10,384 nucleotides of DNA from Planctomycetaceae bacterium UBA4655 (GTDB lineage Bacteria; Planctomycetota; Planctomycetia; Pirellulales; UBA1268): contig DHLZ01000128.1 of NCBI GenBank assembly GCA_002405515.1, forward strand, positions 1 through 10,384, in the 5' to 3' direction. Below, piece by piece: positions 1-7,673 of this stretch. The notes below the pieces were generated by a model. The model was given only the letters and a program-made list of their open reading frames with translations. It had not been told where the DNA came from and searched no databases. The translations under genes were made by a program, and so were the position numbers. Each line of letters starts with the position of its first letter. The first letter of the stretch is position 1.

Positions 1-149
1 TCGTTCTATGCGGCGTCGTGCAGGCGGATTCGTGACCGGTCATCGACTCAAAGGGCTACGTCAACGCCCCTCTCGGCTTGCGTATGGAGTTCGACTTGTC
101 GGCTGCTCCAGGTAGGAATGTGGCCGTCTGAACGGTAAACAGGAAAGGA
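1..149. other. Left-edge segment without a recognisable gene
   Basis: All three plus-strand frames close before the LOG gene: stops at 33-35, 113-115 and 136-138. The short peptides read from them are not recognisable. A reading frame ending at 33-35 could be the tail of a gene truncated by the window edge, but about ten codons are too few to judge. The segment must hold the promoter of the LOG gene. No convincing -35/-10 pair stands out; a TAGGAA at 113-118 is the nearest -10-like string and has no good -35 partner. Confidence 0.4.
141..149 (+). promoter_or_regulatory. Purine-rich ribosome binding site serving two possible starts
   Basis: The string AGGAAAGGA directly precedes the LOG gene. 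Its first half is spaced for the ATG at 150 and its second half for the ATG at 156, so the true N-terminus may differ by two residues. This is one of the few clear Shine-Dalgarno sequences in the window. Confidence 0.6.
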
Positions 150-1085
150 ATGTCCATGATTGAAAAACCCTCGCAGGGCGGCGTTCACGGCGGCAAACAG
201 TGCGAGATCCTCCCCGACACGCCGCTCGGCAACGATGTCGCGCTCATGGCCGCCAACATGGACGCGATCCTCTCGTCGCAGAGCTACATGCTCGCGCACG
301 ACGACCACAAGCTGCTCGAGGAGGAGCGGATGCGGGGCGTGCGGATGCTGCTCGAGCTCGAGAAGCCCGAGATGGCCTTCCAGGCCGACAAGATCCACTC
401 CACCGTGATCGTTTTCGGCGGCACGCAGATCGTGGAGCGGCCCGCGGCCGAGCGGAGGCTTTCCGACGCCCGCCGCAAGCTCGCGGCGTCGCCATCCGAC
501 CGGGCCCTGCGGCGGGAGGTGGAGCGGAGCGAGCGGCTGCTCGCCCTCTCGAAATACTACGACGACGCCCGCGAGTTCGCGAGGCTCGTCTCGATCGACA
601 ACCAGTGCGACGACCGCCGCGACTTCGTCGTCGTGACCGGCGGCGGGCCCGGCGTGATGGAGGCCGCCAACCGGGGCGCCTTCGACGTCGGCTGCAAGTC
701 GATCGGGCTCAACATCAAGCTCCCGGCCGAGCAGCAGCCAAACCCCTTCATCACGCCGGAGCTCTGCTTCCAGTTTCGCTACTTCGCGCTGCGGAAATTC
801 CACTTCATCCTGCGGGCCGCGGGGGTCGTGCTCTTCCCGGGCGGCTTCGGCACGCTCGACGAGATGTTCGAGACGCTCACGCTCCGGCAGACCCACCGGA
901 TGCAGCCCGTCCCGATCATCCTCTACGGCCGGGAATACTGGTCGAAGATCATCGACTTCCAGGCGATGGCCGACGCCGGCGTCATCGCCGACGATCACCT
1001 GCGGCTCTTCAGCTATGCCGAGACCCCGCAGGAGGCCTGGCAGGAGATCGTGGACTTCCACGACCAGCAGCACGCGGAGTGCTGA
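150..1085 (+). CDS. LOG-family protein (TIGR00730-type Rossmann fold, lysine decarboxylase-like by old annotation)
   Basis: A 311-residue soluble protein of the LOG/PpnN superfamily, whose characterised members hydrolyse nucleoside 5'-monophosphates to free the base (for example cytokinin activation). The old name lysine decarboxylase is misleading. Both signature motifs are present: GGGPGVMEAANRG at residues 164-176 and PGGFGTLDE at 230-238, giving catalytic Glu238 with Arg215 in FALRK as the likely partner. The protein is longer than the roughly 190-residue LOG core. It has about 80 N-terminal residues, plus a charged helical insertion (about residues 98-145) after the first strand VIVFGG, as in the longer bacterial LOG branch. 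The start is ambiguous: AGGA at 141-144 lies 5 nt before the ATG at 150, and AAGGA at 145-149 lies 6 nt before a second in-frame ATG at 156. The gene converges on the sensor kinase, with only 13 nt between their stop codons. Family assignment is firm; substrate is unknown. Confidence 0.92.
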   Translation: MSMIEKPSQGGVHGGKQCEILPDTPLGNDVALMAANMDAILSSQSYMLAHDDHKLLEEERMRGVRMLLELEKPEMAFQADKIHSTVIVFGGTQIVERPAAERRLSDARRKLAASPSDRALRREVERSERLLALSKYYDDAREFARLVSIDNQCDDRRDFVVVTGGGPGVMEAANRGAFDVGCKSIGLNIKLPAEQQPNPFITPELCFQFRYFALRKFHFILRAAGVVLFPGGFGTLDEMFETLTLRQTHRMQPVPIILYGREYWSKIIDFQAMADAGVIADDHLRLFSYAETPQEAWQEIVDFHDQQHAEC

Positions 1086-1098
1086 AAGGCCATTTGGG

Positions 1099-2928
1099 TC
1101 AGGAGCTGCCGATGGCGGCCGACTCGGCCGCCATCGGCAGGAAGAGGCGGAAGGTCGTGCCGACGCCCGGCTCGCTCTCGACGGAGACCGCGCCACCGTG
1201 GGCCTGCACGATGTGCTTGACGATCGAGAGCCCGAGGCCGGTGCCCCCTTCCTTCCGGCTGCGTGCCTTGTCGACCCGGTAGAACCGCTCGAAGATCCGG
1301 GGCAGGTGCTCCTCGGCGATGCCGCAGCCCTGGTCGGCCACGGCGATCACGGCGCACGGCTGCTCGTCCCCCTCTTCCGCCGTGCCGTGCTGGGCGGAGA
1401 TCCAAACGAGCCGCTCCGGCTCGCTGTACTTGATGGCGTTGTCGACAAGGTTGATGATCGCCTGCTCCACGAGCGGCGGGTTCATCGGCACGACGAGTCC
1501 CTGCTCGCAGGCGACCTCGAGCCGGATCGACTTCTCCACCGCCCTCGGCGAGCAGTCCGACACCGCCGCCTCGATCACCGCCCTCACCTCCGCCTCCTCG
1601 AGAGGCAGGTTGCCGGCCCCCTCGGTCTGCTCGATCCGCGAGAGTGCGAGCAGGTCTTCGATGATCGCCTCGAGCCTTTCCGCCTGCCTGGCCACGATGC
1701 CGAGAAATCTCCTCGCATCGCCAGGGTCATCGACCGCGCCGTCGAGGAGCGTCTCCACGAAGCCCTTGATCGAGGCGATCGGCGTCTTCAGTTCGTGCGA
1801 CACGTTCGCGACGAAGTCGCGGCGGATGTTCTCGAGCTGGCGGAAGTGCGTGACGTCGTTGAGCACGATCACCGCGCCACCATCCGCCCCACGCGAGTCG
1901 GCCAGCGCCGTGCCGCGGACGAGGATCGTTCGGTCGCGGGGCCCCCGCAGCAGGAGGTCGTCCTCGATCGGCTCCCGGCAGTCGATCGCCCTCAGGGCGA
2001 ACCGCCGCAGGTCGGGGTTGCGGACCACCTCCTGGAGCGGGCGGCGGACCGCCTTGGCCGGATCGAGTCCGAGCAGGTCGGCGGCCGCCCGGTTGATGCT
2101 CACGATCCGCTGGCGGGCGTCGATGGCGAGCACTCCCTCGACCATGCTCCCGAGCACGGCCTCCTGCTGCGAGCCCTGCCGGCCGATCGTCAGCCCGCGC
2201 TCGACGAGCTGCTGTCGCATCGCCTCGAGCGCCTCGGCCACCTCCGCCAGTTCCGCCAGCTCGGCGGCGGGAACGGTCGTGTCGAAGTCTCCCGCCGCGA
2301 GCCGGCCGGCAACGCCGGCGAGTGTCTCGACGCTCTGCGAACAACGCTTGGCGACGAGGTAGCCGCCCCAGGCCGCGGCCAGGGCGATCGCGACGAAGCC
2401 CGCGAGCATCTGTCGCTGCTCGCGGCCGAGCGACCGGTCGGATTCGAGGCTGTCGGTCGTCACGCGGACGATCGCCTTGGGCCGCCCCGGCGTTCCCGAG
2501 GGCATCACGATCGCGAGCACGCGTCGGCCGGTCGCGGCATCGTAGCGGCTCGACCGCGCGACCCTGCCTTGGCGGGCCTCCTGGAGGAGCCGCTCGTCGC
2601 CGGATCCCTGGCTCGCTGGACGGCCCGCGGGCAGGACGGGCCGCGCCTCGCCGTCGAAGAGGTCGATCTGCATGCCGGACGAGCGGGCAAGATCGGCCAC
2701 GATCGTTTCGACCGACCCAGCGGCGTCCCCTCCGATCCGCTCGGGCAGCCTCGACGCCACCGCCTCGGCCACGGCGATCGAGCGTCGGAGCTGGGCGTCG
2801 TCGGCAAGCTCCGCGAGCCGCACCGATGCCTGCCAGAAGCAGGCCACGATCACGGCCGCCAGGAGCGTGCACCAGCCGAAGAACAGGTGCCAGACGAAGC
2901 GGGTTCTGGGCATGGGCTCACTGGGCAT
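1099..2928 (-). CDS. PhoR-like membrane sensor histidine kinase
   Basis: A 609-residue inner-membrane kinase that autophosphorylates on histidine and passes the phosphate to the response regulator encoded just upstream. Order of parts: transmembrane helix about 14-34, periplasmic sensor about 35-172, second helix about 174-194, HAMP linker about 195-245, PAS domain about 251-365, HisKA with FVANVSHELKTP (His378), then HATPase_c. The ATPase domain shows the N box NLVDNAIKYS (Asn493, Asn497), the G1 box ADQGCG (Asp532), an F box FERFYRVD and the G2 box GGTGLGLS at 561-568. All catalytic residues appear intact. The HAMP-PAS-HisKA-HATPase layout is that of PhoR, but no pst or phoU gene is in view, so phosphate sensing is only an inference. 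The start lies 14 nt after the regulator's stop; a second in-frame ATG at 2913 is possible. The last codons lie inside a long perfect inverted repeat (1106-1140). Confidence 0.93.
   Translation of the reverse strand: MPSEPMPRTRFVWHLFFGWCTLLAAVIVACFWQASVRLAELADDAQLRRSIAVAEAVASRLPERIGGDAAGSVETIVADLARSSGMQIDLFDGEARPVLPAGRPASQGSGDERLLQEARQGRVARSSRYDAATGRRVLAIVMPSGTPGRPKAIVRVTTDSLESDRSLGREQRQMLAGFVAIALAAAWGGYLVAKRCSQSVETLAGVAGRLAAGDFDTTVPAAELAELAEVAEALEAMRQQLVERGLTIGRQGSQQEAVLGSMVEGVLAIDARQRIVSINRAAADLLGLDPAKAVRRPLQEVVRNPDLRRFALRAIDCREPIEDDLLLRGPRDRTILVRGTALADSRGADGGAVIVLNDVTHFRQLENIRRDFVANVSHELKTPIASIKGFVETLLDGAVDDPGDARRFLGIVARQAERLEAIIEDLLALSRIEQTEGAGNLPLEEAEVRAVIEAAVSDCSPRAVEKSIRLEVACEQGLVVPMNPPLVEQAIINLVDNAIKYSEPERLVWISAQHGTAEEGDEQPCAVIAVADQGCGIAEEHLPRIFERFYRVDKARSRKEGGTGLGLSIVKHIVQAHGGAVSVESEPGVGTTFRLFLPMAAESAAIGSS
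1106..1140. repeat. 35-nt perfect inverted repeat at the 3' end of the sensor kinase gene
   Basis: Two 17-nt arms (left arm CTGCCGATGGCGGCCGA at 1106-1122, right arm at 1124-1140) are exact reverse complements around a single central C at 1123. As RNA this would fold into about 15 base pairs with a 5-nt loop. It is inside the kinase reading frame, encoding Leu-Pro-Met-Ala-Ala-Glu-Ser-Ala-Ala-Ile-Gly just before the terminal Ser-Ser. The convergent LOG gene stops at 1085, so either transcript would form the hairpin near its 3' end. No T-tract follows on either strand, so it is not a canonical intrinsic terminator, but 3'-end protection or bidirectional termination is a reasonable inference. 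Confidence 0.8.
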
Positions 2929-2942
2929 CGGCCCGGGTCGCC

Positions 2943-3626
2943 TCAGGCCCTGAAACGATAGCCAACGCCGCGGACCGTCTCGATGTAAGAACCAAACTCA
3001 CCGAGCTTTTTTCGCAGTCCCGCGACCTGGACATCCACCGACCGCTCCGTGACAGGATAATCCTCCCCCTTCACGGCGTCGACGATCTGCGTGCGGGTGA
3101 ACGCCCAGCCGGGCCTTTTCGCGAGGAATTGCAGCAGTGCGAACTCGGTGTAGGTCAGCTCGAGCGGCCTGCCGGCGAGGGTCGCCTCGTGGCGGCCTGG
3201 ATGCATCGTGAGCTCCTTGGCCTCGATCGTCGCGTCGAGCTCCGCGATCCGCTCCGCCTCCTTCCGCCGAAGCATCGCCTTCACCCGCGCCGTGAGCACC
3301 CTCGGGCTGAAGGGCTTCGTGATGTAGTCGTCGGCGCCCCGTTCGAGGCCGGCCACCACGTCCCCCTCCTCGCTCTTGGCGGTGAGCATGATGATGGGGA
3401 CGTCGCGGGTCTTCGGGTCGCCCTTGAGCCTGCGGCAGACCTCGAGGCCGTCGACCGCCGGCAGCATCAGGTCGAGCACGACGAGGTCGGGCGGCTGACG
3501 CTTCGCGAACTTGAGCGCCTCCTCGCCCGTGCCGACGCAGGAAACGCGGTAGCCGTCCTTCGAGAGGTTGTACTGGAGGAGTTCCTGGAGATCCTCTTCG
3601 TCATCGACCACGAGGATGTGGGGCAT
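2943..3626 (-). CDS. PhoB/OmpR-family response regulator
   Basis: From the Met at 3626 this is a 227-residue DNA-binding response regulator, the usual PhoB length. The receiver domain spans residues 3-118: acidic pocket Asp8-Asp9, phospho-acceptor Asp52 in VVLDLMLP, switch Thr82 and Lys104 in ITKPF. The C-terminal winged helix (about 130-226) carries ELTYTEFALLQFL, the recognition region ERSVDVQVAGLRKKLG and the closing ETVRGVGYRF. It is transcribed before the kinase with a 14-nt gap, so the two are probably one operon. The start is uncertain. The frame stays open to an ATG at 3860, which has a GAGGAG 8 nt upstream, whereas the ATG at 3626 has only a weak GGTGG. The longer form would add 78 residues, rich in Ser, Arg, Gly and Ala and resembling no domain. 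I prefer 3626 by homology to the family. Confidence 0.9.
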   Translation of the reverse strand: MPHILVVDDEEDLQELLQYNLSKDGYRVSCVGTGEEALKFAKRQPPDLVVLDLMLPAVDGLEVCRRLKGDPKTRDVPIIMLTAKSEEGDVVAGLERGADDYITKPFSPRVLTARVKAMLRRKEAERIAELDATIEAKELTMHPGRHEATLAGRPLELTYTEFALLQFLAKRPGWAFTRTQIVDAVKGEDYPVTERSVDVQVAGLRKKLGEFGSYIETVRGVGYRFRA

Positions 3627-3967
3627 GCCGCCACCGGAGGAATCCGCCCGCGACGACTCCGCGGCCTGACGCGTTGGATCGGGTCGGCCGGTGGCCATCC
3701 GCTGCCTTGCCGTTTCCCCCGACCGCAGTCCCGGGGATTCATCGGACGACCGCCTCAGCCCCGCCTGGGCGGAGGTGCCGGCTGGCGAAGACGTCGCACC
3801 GACGACGACGTGCGTCGAGGCGAGAGGGGAACGCTCGAGCCGGGTGAGCACGACCGCCATGCTTGTTGCTCCTCGGGGGACCGATCCTCGCCGACCACCC
3901 CAAGTCTACGAGATGCTTCGGGCAAATCGATGCGTTAGATTTCGGTGAGCGGGTCGTCCGCGCGATT
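3627..3967 (-). other. Leader or possible N-terminal extension of the response regulator
   Basis: These 341 bases lie between the helicase stop and the conserved start of the regulator. On the minus strand, 3860 down to 3627 is an open frame of 78 codons fused in frame to the regulator. Its third-position GC is about 79 percent by my count, which seems lower than in the clear genes. It is headed by GAGGAG at 3874-3869. Further upstream, a -10-like TAGACT at 3908-3903 would place transcription start near 3896, giving a roughly 36-nt leader to the ATG at 3860; no good -35 is seen. The stretch is therefore either a translated low-complexity extension or an untranslated leader. No other gene and no strong terminator hairpin after the helicase were found. 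Confidence 0.5.
3869..3874 (-). promoter_or_regulatory. Shine-Dalgarno GAGGAG before the upstream regulator start
   Basis: GAGGAG ends 8 nt before the ATG at 3860 on the minus strand. It is the best Shine-Dalgarno match seen at any gene start in the window and favours translation beginning at 3860, that is, a 305-residue regulator. It could still occur by chance in purine-rich DNA. Confidence 0.5.
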
Positions 3968-6900
3968 TCATGAGAAAAGCAGCTCCACGTCGTCGGGCGT
4001 GAGGCTCGAGAGCATGCTCTCGTCGGCCCGCACGATCGATTCGGCCAGCTCCCGCTTGCGGTCCTGGAGGGCGACGATCTTCTCTTCGACCGTGTCGCGG
4101 GCGATGAGCCGGTAGGCGAACACCCGCCTGGTCTGCCCGATCCTGTGGGCCCGGTCGATCGCCTGCGCCTCGACGGCGGGGTTCCACCACGGGTCGAGGA
4201 TGTAGATGTAGTCGGCGGCGGTGAGGTTGAGCCCCTGCCCTCCCGCCTTGAGGCTCACGAGGAAGAGCCGGCAGTCGGGATCCTCCTGGAACCGCACCAC
4301 CCTCGACTGGCGGTCGGTCGTCTTGCCGTCGAGGTATTCGTAGGGAAGCTGCTTCGCGTCGAGCCGACGCCGCAGGATCGCGAGGAAACTCGTGAACTGG
4401 CTGAAGACGAGGACCTTGTGCCCTTCGTCGAGCACCTCGTCGAGCTGCTCGGCCAGAAGGTCGAGCTTCGCGGAGGGATCGTCGATCCTGGCGGGATCGA
4501 CCAGCCCCGGATGACAGGCGGTCTGCCGCAGCCGCAGGAGCGCCTCGAGCACGGCGATCTTCGACCGGCCGATGCCCATCCGGCTGATGCGGCCGGTGAG
4601 TTCCTGCCGGTAGTGGTCGCGGAGTTCGTCGTAGGCCTTCCTCTGCTCGCTGCCGAGCTCACAGAGGATCGTCTGCTCGGTCTTCTCCGGAAGGTCGGAG
4701 AGCACCTGCGCCTTCGTGCGGCGGAGCAGATACGGCCGCACGGCGCGGCTGATCACCTCGGAGGCCGTGCCACCCCGGCCCGCCGTGAGGAACCGCTTCA
4801 GCCTCGCCGCCGTGCCGAGCTGCCCGGGGTTCAGGAACTCGAAGATGCTCCAGAGCTCGCCGATGTGGTTTTCCACCGGCGTGCCCGTGACGGCCAGACG
4901 GTGTCTCGCCCTGAGCAGCCTGCAGGCCTTCGCCGCCTGGCTGGCGGCGTTCTTGATCGATTGGGCCTCGTCGAGGACGACGTAGTCGAACTCCGTGTCG
5001 CGGTGATGGATGACGTCGCGGCGGAGCGTGCCGTAGGTCGTGAGGACGAGGTCGTGGGCTGCGAGATCGCCGGCGGCCTCGCCGCGGTCGTTGCCCGTGT
5101 GGTTGAGCACGCGGAGCTGTGGCGCGAATCGTCGGGCTTCCTCGATCCAGTTGAAGACGAGGCTCTTGGGCACGACGACGAGCGAGGGCCTGTGGGAGAG
5201 CCCCTGCTCCCGCAGTCGCTGCTGGCGGCGGACGAGCATCGCGAGGACCTGGATCGTCTTGCCGAGGCCCATGTCGTCGGCGAGGCAGCCGCCGATGCCC
5301 ATGCGTTCGAGGAACGACAGCCAGCCGAGTCCCTCCCGCTGGTAGTGGCGAAGCGTCCCTTGGAAGCCTTCCGGCTCGTCCTCGGCCTCCGGCCGTTCGC
5401 CGCCGGCGAGTTCTGACCGCAGCCGTTCGAACGCCTCGTCCACCCGCGCCGTCGGCTGCCCGGCGAGCAGTGCGTCGAGCAGGGCGACCTGGATCCGCCC
5501 GAACCGCAGCCGGCCGTCCTGCCGGTCGGCGAGCTCGAGGATCGGCTCGAACTGTCCCGCCCAGTTTTCCGGCAGCACGCCGATGGAGCCGTCGGAGAGT
5601 TCCACGGCGCGATCCCCCTTGCCGATCGCCGCGAGGAGCGCCGGCATCTCGATCGAGACGCCGCCGAAATCGATCGTGCCCGAAAGCTCGAACCAGTCGA
5701 TCCCGCTGGTGACGTTCCAGGCGACGCTCCCGATCGGCCGGTAGCGACGGCCCGCCACCTCCACCGACCAGCCGGCCGCGGCGAGCTGCGAAACCGACGC
5801 GTCGAGACGTGCCCTCGGCACCTCGACATGGTGCGTGGCCGGCTCTTCGTCGCCGGCAGCCGGGGGCTTCGCCGCGACGACGCCGTGTCGCGGCAGGACG
5901 GAGAGCGCCTCCCGCTCGGCGGCACGGTCGCGGCGGACGAAGACGCGGGCCGGCACGTCTGCCGAGCCGCCGGCGGGGTCGTCGGCCGCCACGGTCACGC
6001 CGCCGTAGTCGAACCAGACGCGGCCGGTGAGGTGCACCCGCGTCGAAGGCCGCCTGCGACGGCGAGGACGACCGTCGTCGTCCTCGGTCCCTTCCTCGAC
6101 GACCGATGGCGAGTCGTCGAGCGTCAGCTTCGGCCTCGGCGGGCCCGATTCGATCCGCCAACCGGTCCACGAGGGCAGGTGCACACGCGGCAGGTCGGCA
6201 AGCGTCGCCAGTCGCTCGATGAGCCCGTCCACCTGCGACGAGGAAAGCTCGATCGGCCCGCGCCGCTCGAACTGCTCGAGCCAGCCGGATGATTCTCCGA
6301 GCTGGAGCCTCGCGATGCGGTCCGAGAGGATGAGGAGCCCGGATCGCAGGATCGCACGCGGCTCCTCGAGATCCTTCCGCTGGCTGCCGCGGACGAGCAT
6401 CCCTCGGAGCGTCGCCTTGGCCGGCCTGGGCGCCGGTCGATCCTCGTCGTCCGTCCGGCCGGACAGCGGGCCGTCGTCCTCGGGTTCGAGCACGATCGCG
6501 AATTCCCAAGGGCTGCCGTGGTCCCAGGCGAGCGGCAGCACGACGTCGGGCGACCGGCGGGGCTCCGGCTGCAGCACGAGCCGGCCCTGTTCGCAGAGCA
6601 TCGCGAGGTGGACGTCGGCCGCCTGTGGAGCGACCGCGATGCGGCTCACCGTGTGATCCGCCGTGGCGATCGGAGGAGTTGAGCTGGGAATGGCCGAGGT
6701 GCCGAGCAGGTGCGAAACGCACCGCTGCTCCGCGGGATCGAGCTCGTCGAGCCGCGCAAGGTCGATCGCCACCGGTCGGGGGCGGCCGGTCGCGTTGCCC
6801 GCGACGTCGAGCTGCATGCGGGCGGGCAGGAGCACGACCGATCTCGAATCCGCCGAGGCCGCCACGTCGAGCACGAACACGAGCTCCCCCGCCGAACGCC

Positions 6901-7480
6901 GCGAGTCCACGAGCGAGACGCCGCGGGTGCGGACCGCTGGCTCGACGAGCCGGCGACGTTCCTCGAGATCGGCGGCCCATGCGGGGACACGCGACGAGGT
7001 GGCGGTTCGGGCTCGCGGACGGCTCGGCCGGGTGGCCGTCGTCGCGGCCCGCTCGCCGGGGCTCGGCGGCCAGGAATCGCCCGCGGCATCGTCATCGACC
7101 TCGGGTTCGACGGAGTCGTCGTCCGAAGTGGTCGAGCCGTCGCCGGTCGCGATGCATTGGAGCGTGATCGGCGTATGGTCTTGCAGCGATGAAAAGAGCC
7201 CGCGCCGGTCGATCTCGAGCAGCACGGCCGCCAGCGCCGCGCACGGTTCGCCGGCCTGCCCCCGGCGGCTCGTCGAACGCGATTCGAGCGTCATGCCGCC
7301 GCGACGGCCGCTCGAGAGTTCGATCTCCACCTCGCACTCCTCCCCATTCTCGTCGGTGACGGTCGCCTTCACCGTGCCGACCCGGGGGCAGGAGAGGCGG
7401 GGCGGCGAGGCGAACCGCTTCGCCCTCGCGATCTCGGAGCTGTCGAACCGTTGAAAGAGACGTTTCTCGAGGCGTGTCAT
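3968..7480 (-). CDS. SNF2-family DEAD-like helicase/translocase
   Basis: A 1170-residue ATP-dependent DNA translocase of the bacterial SNF2 class. The motor is complete: motif I DDMGLGKT at 735-742, motif II DEAQ at 837-840, motif III TGTPVEN at 865-871, YLLRRTK near 917, motif IV LVFSQFT near 1024, motif V SLKAGGQGLNLTAAD at 1076-1090, and motif VI ending DRAHRIGQ at 1109-1116. Ahead of it, about 570-700 (WFELSG, then DGSIGVLPENW) matches the SNF2-associated region of these bacterial proteins. Residues about 30-92 sit where the family has a SWIM zinc finger, but only one Cys (Cys80 in GEPCAALAAVLLEI) of the usual Cys-x-Cys...Cys-x-His set is visible. Acidic and basic disordered linkers lie at about 112-165 and 460-482. 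The gene stands alone, 193 nt after hemE and 341 nt before the conserved regulator start. No Shine-Dalgarno precedes the ATG. The role is probably DNA remodelling or repair; the substrate is unknown. Confidence 0.93.
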   Translation of the reverse strand: MTRLEKRLFQRFDSSEIARAKRFASPPRLSCPRVGTVKATVTDENGEECEVEIELSSGRRGGMTLESRSTSRRGQAGEPCAALAAVLLEIDRRGLFSSLQDHTPITLQCIATGDGSTTSDDDSVEPEVDDDAAGDSWPPSPGERAATTATRPSRPRARTATSSRVPAWAADLEERRRLVEPAVRTRGVSLVDSRRSAGELVFVLDVAASADSRSVVLLPARMQLDVAGNATGRPRPVAIDLARLDELDPAEQRCVSHLLGTSAIPSSTPPIATADHTVSRIAVAPQAADVHLAMLCEQGRLVLQPEPRRSPDVVLPLAWDHGSPWEFAIVLEPEDDGPLSGRTDDEDRPAPRPAKATLRGMLVRGSQRKDLEEPRAILRSGLLILSDRIARLQLGESSGWLEQFERRGPIELSSSQVDGLIERLATLADLPRVHLPSWTGWRIESGPPRPKLTLDDSPSVVEEGTEDDDGRPRRRRRPSTRVHLTGRVWFDYGGVTVAADDPAGGSADVPARVFVRRDRAAEREALSVLPRHGVVAAKPPAAGDEEPATHHVEVPRARLDASVSQLAAAGWSVEVAGRRYRPIGSVAWNVTSGIDWFELSGTIDFGGVSIEMPALLAAIGKGDRAVELSDGSIGVLPENWAGQFEPILELADRQDGRLRFGRIQVALLDALLAGQPTARVDEAFERLRSELAGGERPEAEDEPEGFQGTLRHYQREGLGWLSFLERMGIGGCLADDMGLGKTIQVLAMLVRRQQRLREQGLSHRPSLVVVPKSLVFNWIEEARRFAPQLRVLNHTGNDRGEAAGDLAAHDLVLTTYGTLRRDVIHHRDTEFDYVVLDEAQSIKNAASQAAKACRLLRARHRLAVTGTPVENHIGELWSIFEFLNPGQLGTAARLKRFLTAGRGGTASEVISRAVRPYLLRRTKAQVLSDLPEKTEQTILCELGSEQRKAYDELRDHYRQELTGRISRMGIGRSKIAVLEALLRLRQTACHPGLVDPARIDDPSAKLDLLAEQLDEVLDEGHKVLVFSQFTSFLAILRRRLDAKQLPYEYLDGKTTDRQSRVVRFQEDPDCRLFLVSLKAGGQGLNLTAADYIYILDPWWNPAVEAQAIDRAHRIGQTRRVFAYRLIARDTVEEKIVALQDRKRELAESIVRADESMLSSLTPDDVELLFS

Positions 7481-7673
7481 GCGGGAGAGGGCGTGGCAGT
7501 GCGGTCGGGCACGCGCGGCTTCGACGGGCCCCGGCCCGCCGGAAAATCGCGCAACACGCCAGTGTACCGCGTTGGGGTGTCGGTGGGCGAGGGGCGACCC
7601 GGAATTCGGAAGCGTGGAGCGTTGTCGATGCCCCGCGGCCGGATGCCCGGTTCCGCAAACCCGGCCTCGCGGC
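7481..7673. other. hemE-helicase intergenic spacer
   Basis: No gene is recognisable in these 193 bases. On the minus strand a -10-like TACACT at 7566-7561 lies about 80 nt before the helicase ATG, but without a convincing -35, so a helicase promoter there is only possible. A short GC-rich inverted repeat (CGGGCC at 7525-7530 with GGCCCG at 7533-7538) is present. It has a very tight loop and no T-tract on the downstream side of the minus strand, so it is not a good terminator for hemE. Confidence 0.35.

Noticed and set aside
1086..1140. Canonical intrinsic terminator for the LOG or kinase gene
   Set aside because: The hairpin is strong but no T-run follows on either strand, so it is listed as an inverted repeat only.
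1015..2961. A 648-codon plus-strand open frame opposite the sensor kinase
   Set aside because: It mirrors a confidently identified kinase on the other strand, has an Arg/Asp/His-rich composition typical of antisense frames in GC-rich DNA, and shows no domain.
1099..3626. Naming the pair phoB/phoR outright
   Set aside because: Domain layout fits, but no pst, phoU or Pho-box evidence is in the window, and many OmpR-type pairs share this layout.
4659..6980. A 773-codon minus-strand frame within the helicase gene
   Set aside because: It is a shifted frame of the helicase, dominated by Arg, Gly and Ala with no recognisable motif.
3968..7480. SNF2 helicase as part of an antiphage defence island
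   Set aside because: No methylase, nuclease, PglZ, phospholipase D or other defence partner is adjacent; the neighbours are hemE and a two-component pair.
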